A stretch of 43,845 nucleotides of DNA from Chitinophagaceae bacterium (GTDB lineage: Bacteria; Bacteroidota; Bacteroidia; Chitinophagales; Chitinophagaceae): contig JACCYQ010000069.1 of NCBI GenBank assembly GCA_013696395.1, positions 1 through 43,845 on the forward strand, written 5' to 3'. Made by a program: the position numbers and the translations under genes. Below, one piece after another: positions 32,847 to 41,937 of this stretch. The notes under the pieces are model-generated. The model did not search any database. It was not told where the DNA came from and was given only the letters and a program-made list of their open reading frames with translations. Positions within the stretch are counted from its first letter, which is position 1. Every line of letters starts with the position of its first letter.

Positions 32847-35615
32847 CTATTTATTTTCGCCTGTTGGCATTTTAGTGAATGACCATTCAAATTTGACCAG
32901 GAAATAACGGCTGATTCGTTGAAATTGTTCATCCGTTACAAAATTGCTGTTTATGGAACGTGTAAAACCTTTGTTTTGATTCAATATATCATTGGCAATT
33001 ATGCCAATTTTACCAGACTTATCTTTGAAGATTTTGCGAAATATTTCTGCATTCCACCTTATGATATTGATATTCTGATCAAATGCCTGAATTTTCTGCC
33101 TAAGATCAAAATTAAGGTTGTTGTTTAATTCTATTTTTCCCGGCAGCATTATATAACCATCCATACTGCCTCCATATGTAAAGTAATTATTATCCAGGTT
33201 TGGGCGCAAAGAGGATTTTGATGCAACATATCCTAACCCAGGTCTTATATTAATGCTGTATTTATCAGGAAATTCATACCCAAAAGTAAGATAGGCATTG
33301 AATGTATTGAAGTTATTTATGCTCTTTTCATTGTTGATAAAATTAATATTCCGACCACCATTTCCATGAACCTGAAAACCATATCTTGGTTTTTTCTGGC
33401 CATTCCCTTTATTCCAACTGCTGTAAAAATTCCAGTTCCTGTTTCCATCCACATTTACCGGATATATCACTCTTTTTCCCTGGGCATCAATTGTACTGTT
33501 ATTAGTAATGGCATTTTGAATAATGTTATAACTGGCATTGATATACATGTATTTACTTGATAAAACCTTATACTGATTATATCCTGTATTTATATTATGA
33601 TTGAAACCCACCTTCAGGTCCGGGTTTCCGATAAATACATTTAAAGGATCATTGTTATCTCTTAAAGGCTGTAACTGGTTAATTGAAGGCTGCCTTGTGC
33701 TCCCACGATAATTAAACCGGAGGCCGGTTTGTTGTTTAATATTATAATTGATTTGTGCCTGTGGCGTAAAATTTAAAAAGTTATAAGACTTGTTATTGCT
33801 GCTGTCAATGTCCTTTAATTTCAGATTAACACTGGATATACCAGAACCAATTGCAAATTTAAGTTTAGTGGATGTATATCTGAAAATGGTACTTGCACTG
33901 TTAGAGGTTGCAGTCAATTCAAAATTATTACTGAAATCTTTATTTAATATTTCATATTTATCATTAAAATCTTTTTCAAAAGTATTTCTTTCTGATTTGG
34001 ACTTATTCCTATTGAACCCATAATCAAGTATAAGATTCCATTTAGTTGATAATGGTTCATTCCAAGTAAATTTTGAACCCATGGTTTCCGAATTGCCATC
34101 AAATATTTTCATCTGATCAACATTAGCTATGGAATCCACCATTCCGTTTTTATAATAATTTATACTGGTATTCAACAATCCTTCTCCTTCATCATTTACC
34201 AGTCCATACCGCAATGTGGTCATAAGCAGTCTGTTCTTTTTATTGAACATTTGCTTATAAACTAATTGGTTGTCTAATTGTTTGCGATTGCTTTGATTAT
34301 CATTTACCCTTGAACTAGTGTTAATGGGTTGTTTCAGACTATCAAGGTATTCGCTGTTTGTACTTCCAATATTTTCGTTGGTTCTATAATTTGAAGCGAC
34401 AATGAATTTAAGAGATGCCAGGGAATCTAATTTCCATTCATATTTTCCATTTGCAGCATGTTGTTGTGTTAATGCCCTGGTATTTGAAAAAGTATTAGTG
34501 TATGTTAAAAAATCAGGTAATATATTTTGCACCAGTGTTGAACCCTCATTGGTGGTCCCTAACCTGTTAAACCGATATGAACCATTTACACTGTTTTTAT
34601 CTGCATTCCATTTATTGATAAATAAAGCTCCGGCAGTATATGCATCCGGTAAGCCTCGCAAATTATAATCATTAAATTCATCACCACCTCCAAAACTTAT
34701 ATAATAATCATTTATTTCATCATATTCCCAATCATCTTCAATGCCCAGTTTTTCTCTTTCCTGCCAGCTAAGACTACCTGTATTTATATTTGTTTTAGAA
34801 AAATAAGTTGAAAACTTTTTCTTGCCTACAAATTTATTATAAAGAGCCTTGGCATCTATATACTTATTGAAATCCGTATTTGTATAAGCTTTTCCAAATG
34901 CCCCTTTCTTATGATCTTCCTTTAATTGAATATTTACTGTTTTTCCATCATTTCCATTGGTAATGCCGGTCAAATTTTGTTGTTCTGTTTTTGTATCGTA
35001 TACCTGGACTTTGGCAACGGCTTTGGCTGAAATATTTTGTGTAGCCATAGTGGGATCATCACCGAAAAATTCTTCTCCGTCGACTAAAACTTTATCAACC
35101 TGCCTGCCATGGGCGGTTATTTCACCTTTACTATTTACTTGCAAGCCTGGTAACTGTTTCAATAATTCCTCAACCGTTGCACCTTCCTTAACTTTAAAAC
35201 TATCTGCAATAAACTCTGTTGTATCTCCCTTTATACGGATAGCTGCTCCTGAACGTATAACCACTTCTTCTAAAAGCGTGGATTTTAAAGTCATTGAAAT
35301 TTTGCCAATATCCAGGTCTTTATCTTGCTCAACTTCATATTCATCCGAAAAATCAGCATACCGTGGAAAGGTTATGAGTACAACATATTTTCCTGGCTTA
35401 ATATTTTGTAACTTGAAATTACCATTGGAAATGCTGCGTGTGTAAGAAATTAGTGTGGAATCCCTGGGTTGTAGAATAATAATTGCAGCATTTGAGAGGG
35501 GCTGGCCTTCTATGGCATCATTAATCGATCCTATAATTGAATTGCTTTGTGCGGAAGAAGATTTATTCAAAAACAAAAAAACTGCAAGGAGGTACACAGT
35601 AATTTTTCTCATCAA
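32847..35615 (-). CDS. Outer-membrane beta-barrel receptor, TonB-receptor-like
   Basis: 922 residues. A signal peptide (RKITVYLLAVFLFLNKSSSAQ) is followed by a carboxypeptidase-regulatory-like Ig domain (IIGSINDAIEGQPLSNAAIIIL to about residue 110), a plug-like domain (VVIRSGAAIRIKGDTTEFIADSF, VEELLKQLPGLQV, VDKVLVDGEEFFGDD) and a large barrel ending in FLVKFEWSFTKM. This matches the OMP_b-brl_3 outer-membrane family, which resembles TonB-dependent receptors but usually lacks a TonB box. With the coupled GLPGLI gene it forms a two-gene unit, divergent from glgB (125 bp apart). There is no SusD homologue, so it is not a Sus-type glycan importer; ligand unknown. Confidence 0.92.
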   Translation of the reverse strand: MMRKITVYLLAVFLFLNKSSSAQSNSIIGSINDAIEGQPLSNAAIIILQPRDSTLISYTRSISNGNFKLQNIKPGKYVVLITFPRYADFSDEYEVEQDKDLDIGKISMTLKSTLLEEVVIRSGAAIRIKGDTTEFIADSFKVKEGATVEELLKQLPGLQVNSKGEITAHGRQVDKVLVDGEEFFGDDPTMATQNISAKAVAKVQVYDTKTEQQNLTGITNGNDGKTVNIQLKEDHKKGAFGKAYTNTDFNKYIDAKALYNKFVGKKKFSTYFSKTNINTGSLSWQEREKLGIEDDWEYDEINDYYISFGGGDEFNDYNLRGLPDAYTAGALFINKWNADKNSVNGSYRFNRLGTTNEGSTLVQNILPDFLTYTNTFSNTRALTQQHAANGKYEWKLDSLASLKFIVASNYRTNENIGSTNSEYLDSLKQPINTSSRVNDNQSNRKQLDNQLVYKQMFNKKNRLLMTTLRYGLVNDEGEGLLNTSINYYKNGMVDSIANVDQMKIFDGNSETMGSKFTWNEPLSTKWNLILDYGFNRNKSKSERNTFEKDFNDKYEILNKDFSNNFELTATSNSASTIFRYTSTKLKFAIGSGISSVNLKLKDIDSSNNKSYNFLNFTPQAQINYNIKQQTGLRFNYRGSTRQPSINQLQPLRDNNDPLNVFIGNPDLKVGFNHNINTGYNQYKVLSSKYMYINASYNIIQNAITNNSTIDAQGKRVIYPVNVDGNRNWNFYSSWNKGNGQKKPRYGFQVHGNGGRNINFINNEKSINNFNTFNAYLTFGYEFPDKYSINIRPGLGYVASKSSLRPNLDNNYFTYGGSMDGYIMLPGKIELNNNLNFDLRQKIQAFDQNINIIRWNAEIFRKIFKDKSGKIGIIANDILNQNKGFTRSINSNFVTDEQFQRISRYFLVKFEWSFTKMPTGENK

Positions 35616-35740
35616 TTTGCAGGTTAAGGTTTAAACGTTCTAATGATATATATTACGTTCAGGGTTCAATTTAAAACTTACGCAGGGTTTTTATACAGAA
35701 AAAAATTAATTATATGTTAAGAGATTAAATTATTTTATTT

Positions 35741-37768
35741 ATGAACAGTACAAGAAATCCTGATGATAATTCCTTTTCGGGTAGTGAGAGCAATCAAGAA
35801 AAAAAAATGGAAACTAAAAGATCCGGTAAGAATACTTATGAAGAAACGCACTTTATAGATACTTCTAAACCAGTGTGGAATTATAGTTTGCTGAATGACC
35901 AGGATGTCACCAATTTTCAGAATGGCACTTACTATCGCATGTATGAAAAATTCGGAAGTCATTCCATAAAAATTAATGATGTGTGGGGCATGTATTTTTG
36001 TGTATGGGCTCCTAATGCAACTGCGCTTACTGTTATAGGTAATTTTAATAACTGGGATAAACAGTCACATTCATTAAATCCACGTTGGGATAACAGCGGA
36101 ATCTGGGAAGGATTTATTCCAGGTTTTAATTTAGGAGAAACTTATAAATATCATATTGTTGGATTTGAAGGTAAAGCAGTGGATAAAGGTGATCCTATTT
36201 CTCATTTTTGGGAAAAAAGACCATTAACAGGTTCCATTACCTGGGATTTATATTATGAGTGGAACGATGATGAATGGATGAAAAAACGTGATAAACACAA
36301 TTCTCTTGATGCACCCTGGAGTGTATATGAAATGCATTTAGCCAGTTGGATGCGACCTGACAAACATGATGAAGAATCATACAACACTTACGACCAGATT
36401 ACAGAAAGGCTTGTTCCATATATCCAGGAAATGGGATTTACACATGTGGAGCTGATGCCTGTTACCGAACATCCTTTTGATGGAAGCTGGGGCTATCAGT
36501 GTACTGGTTTTTTTGCGCCTACCTCCCGCTTTGGTGATCCGCAAGGTTTTATGAGAATGATTGATGCTTTGCATGCTGCTAATATTGGTGTTATCATGGA
36601 TTGGGTGCCTTCCCATTTTCCCTATGATTCGCATGGCCTTTTTATGTTTGATGGAACTCACACATATGAGTATGCGGATATGCGAAAAGGTTTTCACCCG
36701 GACTGGAACAGCTATATTTTTAATTACAAGCGAGGTGAGGTTAAGTCATTCCTGATCAGCAGCGCCATTTTCTGGTTTGATAAATTTCATATTGATGGTA
36801 TCAGGGTTGATGCAGTTTCTTCTATGCTTAAACTGGATTATTCCAGGAAAGAAGGAGAATGGGAACAAAATGAGTTTGGTGGAAATGGAAATTTGGAGGC
36901 CATAGCATTTATCAAAGATTTGAATGAAACGATTTTTCGGGATTTCCCTGATGTACAAACTATAGCCGAAGAATCAACGGACTGGCCCGGTGTAACTAAA
37001 CCTACTTTTTCCGGTGGACTTGGTTTTGGAATGAAATGGATGATGGGTTGGATGCATGATACGCTTGATTATTTTAAAGCCGATCCGCTGATCCGTAAAA
37101 ATCTACAGAATAAATTTACATTCAGTATGATGTATTATTATGATGAAAACTTCATGCTGCCTTTGAGTCATGATGAAGTTGTTCATGGCAAAAGCCCAAT
37201 GATCTATAAAATGCCTGGTGATGAATGGCAGAAATTTGCTAACCTCCGTTTATTATACAGTTATATGTGGACGCACCCCGGTGCCAAGCTATTATTTATG
37301 GGTAATGAATATGGTCAAACAACGGAATGGAATTATAAATCTGAACTGGATTGGCCCTTATTGCAGTTTGATAATCATAAACTTTTAAGCAATTGTATAA
37401 AAGATTTAAATCAATTACTGATTACCGAACCCGCTTTGTACCAAAATCAATTTAACATAGAAGGATTTGAATGGGTTGATCTAAACCATTATGAAGAGAG
37501 CATAATTGTTTTTAAAAGGTGTGGTAAAAAAGTTGAAGATGATCTGCTTATTGTTTTAAATATGACTCCGGTCATACGCCATGATTGGAAAGTGAATGTG
37601 GCCGGCAAAAAATATACAAAAGAGATTTTTAATAGCGATGATAAAAAATATTTTGGAACGGGCAATATTTTTAATCCGGAAATACGATCAACTTTCATTA
37701 AAGAAGATGAAGAACATTATGTTCTTACTTTAAATCTACCACCATTAGCCGCAATCATTTTAAAGTAA
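35741..37768 (+). CDS. glgB: 1,4-alpha-glucan branching enzyme
   Basis: 675-residue GH13 branching enzyme that makes the alpha-1,6 branches of glycogen. The first 45 residues are polar and probably disordered. A CBM48 domain follows (VWGMYFCVWAPNATALTVIGNFNNWDKQSH) and then the catalytic barrel: YEMHLASWMRP, MPVTEHPFDGSWGYQCTGFFAPTSRFG (two parts), GVIMDWVPSHF, nucleophile D357 in HIDGIRVDAVSSML, acid E410 in TIAEESTDWPGV, and LPLSHDEVVHGK. The order and wording of these motifs separate it from amylases. It stands 8 kb from glgC, split from the other glg genes by the transporter/amylase pair and the minus-strand receptor pair. Confidence 0.95.
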   Translation: MNSTRNPDDNSFSGSESNQEKKMETKRSGKNTYEETHFIDTSKPVWNYSLLNDQDVTNFQNGTYYRMYEKFGSHSIKINDVWGMYFCVWAPNATALTVIGNFNNWDKQSHSLNPRWDNSGIWEGFIPGFNLGETYKYHIVGFEGKAVDKGDPISHFWEKRPLTGSITWDLYYEWNDDEWMKKRDKHNSLDAPWSVYEMHLASWMRPDKHDEESYNTYDQITERLVPYIQEMGFTHVELMPVTEHPFDGSWGYQCTGFFAPTSRFGDPQGFMRMIDALHAANIGVIMDWVPSHFPYDSHGLFMFDGTHTYEYADMRKGFHPDWNSYIFNYKRGEVKSFLISSAIFWFDKFHIDGIRVDAVSSMLKLDYSRKEGEWEQNEFGGNGNLEAIAFIKDLNETIFRDFPDVQTIAEESTDWPGVTKPTFSGGLGFGMKWMMGWMHDTLDYFKADPLIRKNLQNKFTFSMMYYYDENFMLPLSHDEVVHGKSPMIYKMPGDEWQKFANLRLLYSYMWTHPGAKLLFMGNEYGQTTEWNYKSELDWPLLQFDNHKLLSNCIKDLNQLLITEPALYQNQFNIEGFEWVDLNHYEESIIVFKRCGKKVEDDLLIVLNMTPVIRHDWKVNVAGKKYTKEIFNSDDKKYFGTGNIFNPEIRSTFIKEDEEHYVLTLNLPPLAAIILK

Positions 37769-37988
37769 TCAAGCTCTATTTTCTTAAAATATTATTGTCT
37801 TTCAGATACCTTAATACCTGCAAGCGGAGATAATTTACTGACATGGGTATTTATAAGTGTATACACTTGATATATTTTTTATCAGTTATTCGTGAATTCC
37901 TTTAGTAACTCAAATTTCAAGCTTTATTCAGCGGGTGGCTTTATAATTTTAATGATATTTATCAAAGTAATAAAAATCCAACCCTAAA

Positions 37989-38183
37989 ATGAAAAGCGAA
38001 GTTTCCAAAAACTTACCTGCATATATAACCAGACCTGAGGAGGTACAAATCCGGTACCTCATGCGAATCACAGGTATTTCAAGAAGTGAAATGGAAGAAA
38101 TGTTGCAATTATATGGCGTTCAACCTAGGTCCGTATTAGAATATTTAAATATGGCTAGAAAAAAAGGAATTCTGAATGTGTAG
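37989..38183 (+). CDS. Small DUF3606-like protein
   Basis: 64-residue soluble protein. The core, VQIRYLMRITGISRSEMEEMLQLYGVQPRSVLEYL, resembles the DUF3606 pattern (E-V-R-Y-W-x-K-x-F-G-V-S with a following helix and VG-x5-V-x-x-Y-L). It looks like a compact two- or three-helix domain with helix-turn-helix-like spacing (ITGISRSEMEEML), ending in a basic KKG. The ATG at 37989 is the only sensible start. Its intergenic spaces of about 220 and 240 bp mark it as monocistronic. Function unknown; the family is small and widespread in proteobacteria and Bacteroidota. Confidence 0.65.
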   Translation: MKSEVSKNLPAYITRPEEVQIRYLMRITGISRSEMEEMLQLYGVQPRSVLEYLNMARKKGILNV

Positions 38184-38420
38184 CTATCAAGGGGCTGGTA
38201 AGAGCTAACTAAGCTATTAATAATCAGTGCAAACTTCTAACTGATTGGTTATTAACTAATATTTTTATTATTCATTGTGTTTGGCATCATATTTCATTAT
38301 AAAATCCGTTATGTTTTCAATAAATTGTTAATCCTGACAAGGCTAAAAAGATTTAAGAATAATCCTCCCGATTGTTTTTTAAAATAACCTGACCTTGTTA
38401 AAAAGTAAAATTACTTACCT

Positions 38421-39446
38421 ATGATACGCGTCATTTTTTTGACATTAATTTTATTTACCTCCTCAGTCATATTAGCCCAGGTTGACAGTGCAGGTTTTTA
38501 TTTTCAGAAAGGACTCGAAGAAAAGCAAAAAGGAAGATTGATGGAATCCTTCAAGCATTTTGACAGAGCTTACAGTTATAATAGTAAAAGCAAAGAAATT
38601 GTAAATGAATTGGCGTCAACTTACTTTGATTTACGTAAATACGGACAAGCCAGGGTAAAATATAAGGAAGCCGAACAATTGGGCGAAGTATCTGCCGAAG
38701 GATATAAAAAGTTAATGACTCTTTCATTCAACCTGCGTCAATATGATGATGCTATTTTATATGCCAATAAATTAAAGAATGCGGACCAATCTGAAAAGGT
38801 GAATTATTATATTGGCAAAGCTCATTATGACCGCGAAAACTATGGTGAAGCTATCAGGTTTCTGAATGAGGCTTCAATAGAAGATCCACAGAATAGTGAA
38901 ATTCCTTACCTGGTAGCACGTTCATATGCGGATATGATGAATTTTAAATTGGCTGTTCCATATTTCGAAAAGGCCATACAATTATCACCTGACAAGCCAT
39001 CATGGATATACGAAACCGGATTAATTTATTATGCGATGCATGATGATAAAAATGCGTTGAAATATATTTTATTGGCAGGGGAGAAGGGTCATGCACGGGA
39101 TAATGATTATTTAGAAAACCTGGGTATTGCTTATTTAAATCTAGGGGACCTTGATAAAGGATTAGAAATTATGCAGGAGGTTTTGACCCGCCGCCCAAGT
39201 GATATGAATGTATTGAATATGGTAGCAGAAGCGTACTATAATGCCAAAAAATATAAGGAAGCGATGGAATATTGGGATCGCATACTTGGGTACGACAAGG
39301 GAAATGCCTCAGCTTTATATATGATAGGCATGTGTTATCAAAAAATGGGTGAAAAAGAGAAAGGCATAGCTTTATGCGATAAAGCCATAGAAATGGATCC
39401 CAGCCTTGCGGCTTTGAAACAAAAGAAGCAAATGCCGGGAATGTAG
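38421..39446 (+). CDS. Secreted TPR-repeat protein
   Basis: 341 residues with a signal peptide (IRVIFLTLILFTSSVILAQV), then about eight tetratricopeptide repeats that fill the rest of the protein (for example YYIGKAHYDRENYGEAIRFLNEASIEDPQN, the PYLVARSYADMMNFKLAVPYFEKAIQLSPDK unit, and a final LYMIGMCYQKMGEKEKGIALCDKAIEMDP unit). It is probably a periplasmic protein-interaction scaffold; there is no lipobox and no extra catalytic domain. A terminator lies beyond a repeat-rich stretch downstream. Partner unknown. Confidence 0.9.
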   Translation: MIRVIFLTLILFTSSVILAQVDSAGFYFQKGLEEKQKGRLMESFKHFDRAYSYNSKSKEIVNELASTYFDLRKYGQARVKYKEAEQLGEVSAEGYKKLMTLSFNLRQYDDAILYANKLKNADQSEKVNYYIGKAHYDRENYGEAIRFLNEASIEDPQNSEIPYLVARSYADMMNFKLAVPYFEKAIQLSPDKPSWIYETGLIYYAMHDDKNALKYILLAGEKGHARDNDYLENLGIAYLNLGDLDKGLEIMQEVLTRRPSDMNVLNMVAEAYYNAKKYKEAMEYWDRILGYDKGNASALYMIGMCYQKMGEKEKGIALCDKAIEMDPSLAALKQKKQMPGM

Positions 39447-39500
39447 GTGTTGGTTGATATGTTGATAAATTAAAAAGTTAAATGGTTGATTAATTTAATT
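39447..39500 (+). repeat. Degenerate GTTGA(A/T)-rich intergenic repeat, copy 2
   Basis: TTGGTTGATATG, TTGATAAATTA, GTTAAATGG and TTGATTAATTT units follow the TPR gene stop. TTGGTTGATATGT (39450-39462) is identical to 4484-4496. Confidence 0.5.
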
Positions 39501-39521
39501 ACAGGTTATAAATAATTTTTG

Positions 39522-39556
39522 AATTGCAGGGATTTTATTCCTGCAATTTTTTTTCC
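39522..39556 (+). terminator. Rho-independent terminator overlapping an opposing gene
   Basis: A perfect 9-bp stem (39522-39530 with 39540-39548), 9-nt loop, T run 39547-39556. It serves the TPR gene but its right arm and T run are inside the last codons of the minus-strand PrsW-GNAT gene, where the T run reads as Lys codons. Confidence 0.8.
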
Positions 39557-40734
39557 ATTATATAATCATTCATAAAATATCCCGATCCGATGTCGGTATC
39601 TTCTTCACCAATGATATTAAACCCTAGTTTTTCGTAAAAATAGCGGGCTTTATTATTCCTGTTTACATTTAATATAAGAGAATAGCCACCTTTCAGCCGT
39701 ACATATTCCATGATGTGGTTGATCATGAAACGGCCAACACCTTTACCATGTTGATCCGGCAGGATATAGATTTTATGTAATTTCCATGTTGCATTTCCTG
39801 AAGGTCCGTACGATGCAAATGCTACCGGCAATATGTCATCGTAAATAATAATGAAAGTATGTTGATGATGCAGCATTTGTTCTTCCAACGCAGCTTCACT
39901 ATACATCATATCCAGCATGTAATCTATCTGCTTTTTTTCGATAATTGCTGCATAGGTCTGCGGCCATACTTTAAAAGTTAGCTCGCGGATAGTATTAATA
40001 TCTTCAATAGATGCCCGTTGGATCTTCAATGCCATCATTCCCGGTTTAAATAATTTTTGAGATAGTTTCTGATGTAAGCTTATTTGTTTTTTGCTCATTC
40101 TGATAGCTATGATTAATGAAGCAACCGCTCCGCTAAAAAGCAACATATCTGATATGAGCGGGTTAATATTAGGATTCCCCTGCAAGAATAAAAATAAATC
40201 GTAAGTACCATGGAAAAAAACTGCCCAAAATATTCCTTGTAAAAAATAACTATTTTGTTTCGAAGGATTAAATTTTGCTTTACCTATAAAATATCCCATC
40301 ATAACCCCAAAAGTAGCATGAGCAGGTATTGCCAAAAACATACGGGCAATAGCAACCGAATATCCATGCTGCATTACATATCCAATATTTTCAACAGTGG
40401 CAAAACCCATGCTTACCACCACAGCATATATGATCCCATCGAGGGGTTCATCAAAACTTTTGCGTGAGTAACAATAATATCTCACTACCAGAAATTTAAA
40501 TAACTCTTCACTCAAACCAACTATCCCATAGGCGACAATAGCTGTGGCCAGAATGCTGTTTCCAAAAAATGGGATTAATACAGATTCTAACAAATACGCA
40601 GGGATGATTGCCAGCATTCCAAGAATAAAACTTATAAGTAAAGTAATTTTGGGCTCCCGATTATATATGTCCTTATGAAAAATATAAAAGCAAATTGCAA
40701 GTCCGGGAGCCACTGATAATGCCAGCAATAGCAT
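39535..40734 (-). CDS. PrsW-type intramembrane protease fused to a GNAT acetyltransferase
   Basis: 399-residue two-domain protein. Residues 1-230 form a polytopic PrsW-like domain with about seven or eight helices and the metalloprotease motifs: EELFKFLVVRYY, FATVENIGYV, AHATFGVMMGYF and FFHGTYDLFLF. After a short basic linker (QKLSQKLFKPG) come M233-M234 and a complete GNAT domain (residues 235-399) with the acetyl-CoA loop LPDQHGKGVGRFMINHIMEY and the C-terminal ARYFYEKLGFNIIGEE. PrsW proteins cleave membrane anti-sigma factors or related targets; GNATs acetylate amines or proteins. In other genomes the two are normally separate, as far as I know. The ATG pair at the join suggests that two neighbouring genes lost the stop between them. 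A sequencing error is an alternative; if so the GNAT gene would be 39535-40035. Confidence 0.85.
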   Translation of the reverse strand: MLLLALSVAPGLAICFYIFHKDIYNREPKITLLISFILGMLAIIPAYLLESVLIPFFGNSILATAIVAYGIVGLSEELFKFLVVRYYCYSRKSFDEPLDGIIYAVVVSMGFATVENIGYVMQHGYSVAIARMFLAIPAHATFGVMMGYFIGKAKFNPSKQNSYFLQGIFWAVFFHGTYDLFLFLQGNPNINPLISDMLLFSGAVASLIIAIRMSKKQISLHQKLSQKLFKPGMMALKIQRASIEDINTIRELTFKVWPQTYAAIIEKKQIDYMLDMMYSEAALEEQMLHHQHTFIIIYDDILPVAFASYGPSGNATWKLHKIYILPDQHGKGVGRFMINHIMEYVRLKGGYSLILNVNRNNKARYFYEKLGFNIIGEEDTDIGSGYFMNDYIMEKKLQE

Positions 40735-40836
40735 AATTCATTTTTTATGAAGATAAAGGAAGTAGTAATTTATAAAAGTTCAGAATTTTGTTTTTAATAA
40801 CCATCCCTTTTATATATTGGATGAAGACTTTGAAAA

Positions 40837-41106
40837 ATGGTTAAAAAAATTGCTCCCGATAAATGGCGTCATTTTTATACAGGTATCCTGATGGGGTTGC
40901 TTCTGCAAATATTGCTGCCACTTTTTTTCACATCAATCGCTACAGCCACATTCATTGTTTTATTCCTTGTAATTATAATTAGTTATGGTTTCGAATTATT
41001 TTCACTTATAACCGGGTTTGGGCATTATGATTTTATGGATGCAGTTGCTTCGGTTCTGGGTGGTTTAGCGGGAATGGGTTTGGTATTATTTTTTCAGATT
41101 TGGTAA
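40837..41106 (+). CDS. Small membrane protein, VanZ/YfiM-like pattern
   Basis: 89 residues with two or three hydrophobic helices. The spaced residues DKWRHFYTGILMG, SYGFELFSLITGFGHYDFMD and SVLGGLAGMGLVLFF recall the DKxxHF-x-G ... E ... D ... GG-x-xG pattern of VanZ-like and YfiM-like small membrane proteins. The family assignment is tentative. It lies 102 bp from the divergent PrsW-GNAT gene. Function unknown. Confidence 0.7.
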   Translation: MVKKIAPDKWRHFYTGILMGLLLQILLPLFFTSIATATFIVLFLVIIISYGFELFSLITGFGHYDFMDAVASVLGGLAGMGLVLFFQIW

Positions 41107-41146
41107 TATACAATTTACTATATGTCTGGATGACCATAATCGATGG

Positions 41147-41716
41147 TTACTTATACTGGCGCATTCGCTTGGGGCCATACCATAACCAGAAACCTGTAAC
41201 CGTAAAAAGGATCAAAGCAAGCCCCATAACGGTTGTGTAAAATAATTTAAATTGACCATTTGAAGTATTTAGTAAATTATCTATTATAGTTCCCTCATGA
41301 ATATGTTCAATAAAATCTGAACGTCTTTGTTCTACCTGTAATAATTTACCCGTGGTACCATCCAATTGTAAACCCCAATAATGATCCTTGAAGGTGAATT
41401 TTACTACACCTTTTTCGGGTCTGATATCAATACGGTCCACATCATTTGAAAGCGTAGGCGAAATATTTTGGTGTAGTAAAGAAATGGCTAATGATTGCAG
41501 GCTATCAATAGGTAACCAGGTTTTAAGATCCTTGCTGGATCCGGTTTTGGTGTCAGCGAGTATAAATCCTCTTGAATGTTTTTTCCAGCCTAACAGTAAG
41601 CCTGTTACAGCAACAATAAAAAAGAAAAAAAATAATAATATTCCGGTTATACGGTGAACTTTCCTGAAGACACGAATCACTCTTGCTTGCCTTACCCGTT
41701 TATTTATCAAAGCCAT
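41147..41716 (-). CDS. PepSY-associated membrane protein
   Basis: 189-residue protein with an N-terminal membrane helix (RKVHRITGILLFFFFFIVAVTGLLLGW), a periplasmic PepSY-like segment (residues 45-140, with VKFTFKDHYWGLQLDGTTGKLLQVEQRRSDFIEHIHEG in two parts) and a C-terminal helix (FTVTGFWLWYGPKRMRQYK). This is the compact PepSY_TM layout, where the HR-x-TG helix and the WLWYGP helix carry His and aromatic residues. Larger members are reductases of ferric siderophores; this short form may be an accessory. It converges on the small membrane protein gene. Confidence 0.85.
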   Translation of the reverse strand: MALINKRVRQARVIRVFRKVHRITGILLFFFFFIVAVTGLLLGWKKHSRGFILADTKTGSSKDLKTWLPIDSLQSLAISLLHQNISPTLSNDVDRIDIRPEKGVVKFTFKDHYWGLQLDGTTGKLLQVEQRRSDFIEHIHEGTIIDNLLNTSNGQFKLFYTTVMGLALILFTVTGFWLWYGPKRMRQYK

Positions 41717-41937
41717 TTATATTTTCCCATATATTTTGACAAATCTATTATTTTGCCTTGTAATGCAAATTATAAATATTAAATTAAATGTTTATTTTTT
41801 TTGAGTTCAGATTTCTTTGATTCTTGATTTTAAATTATCAAGGCATAATTTTTTTATAAAACAGATTACAAATAATTTATAGTTATTCTTGCGATTTTCC
41901 AGGCAAGATTATTTTTAGATCCATAATAAGACAATAC

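Noticed and set aside
34957-35445. Open frame of 162 codons opposite the receptor gene
   Set aside because: It is antisense to the conserved regulatory-like and plug domains of the receptor and shows no recognisable motif.
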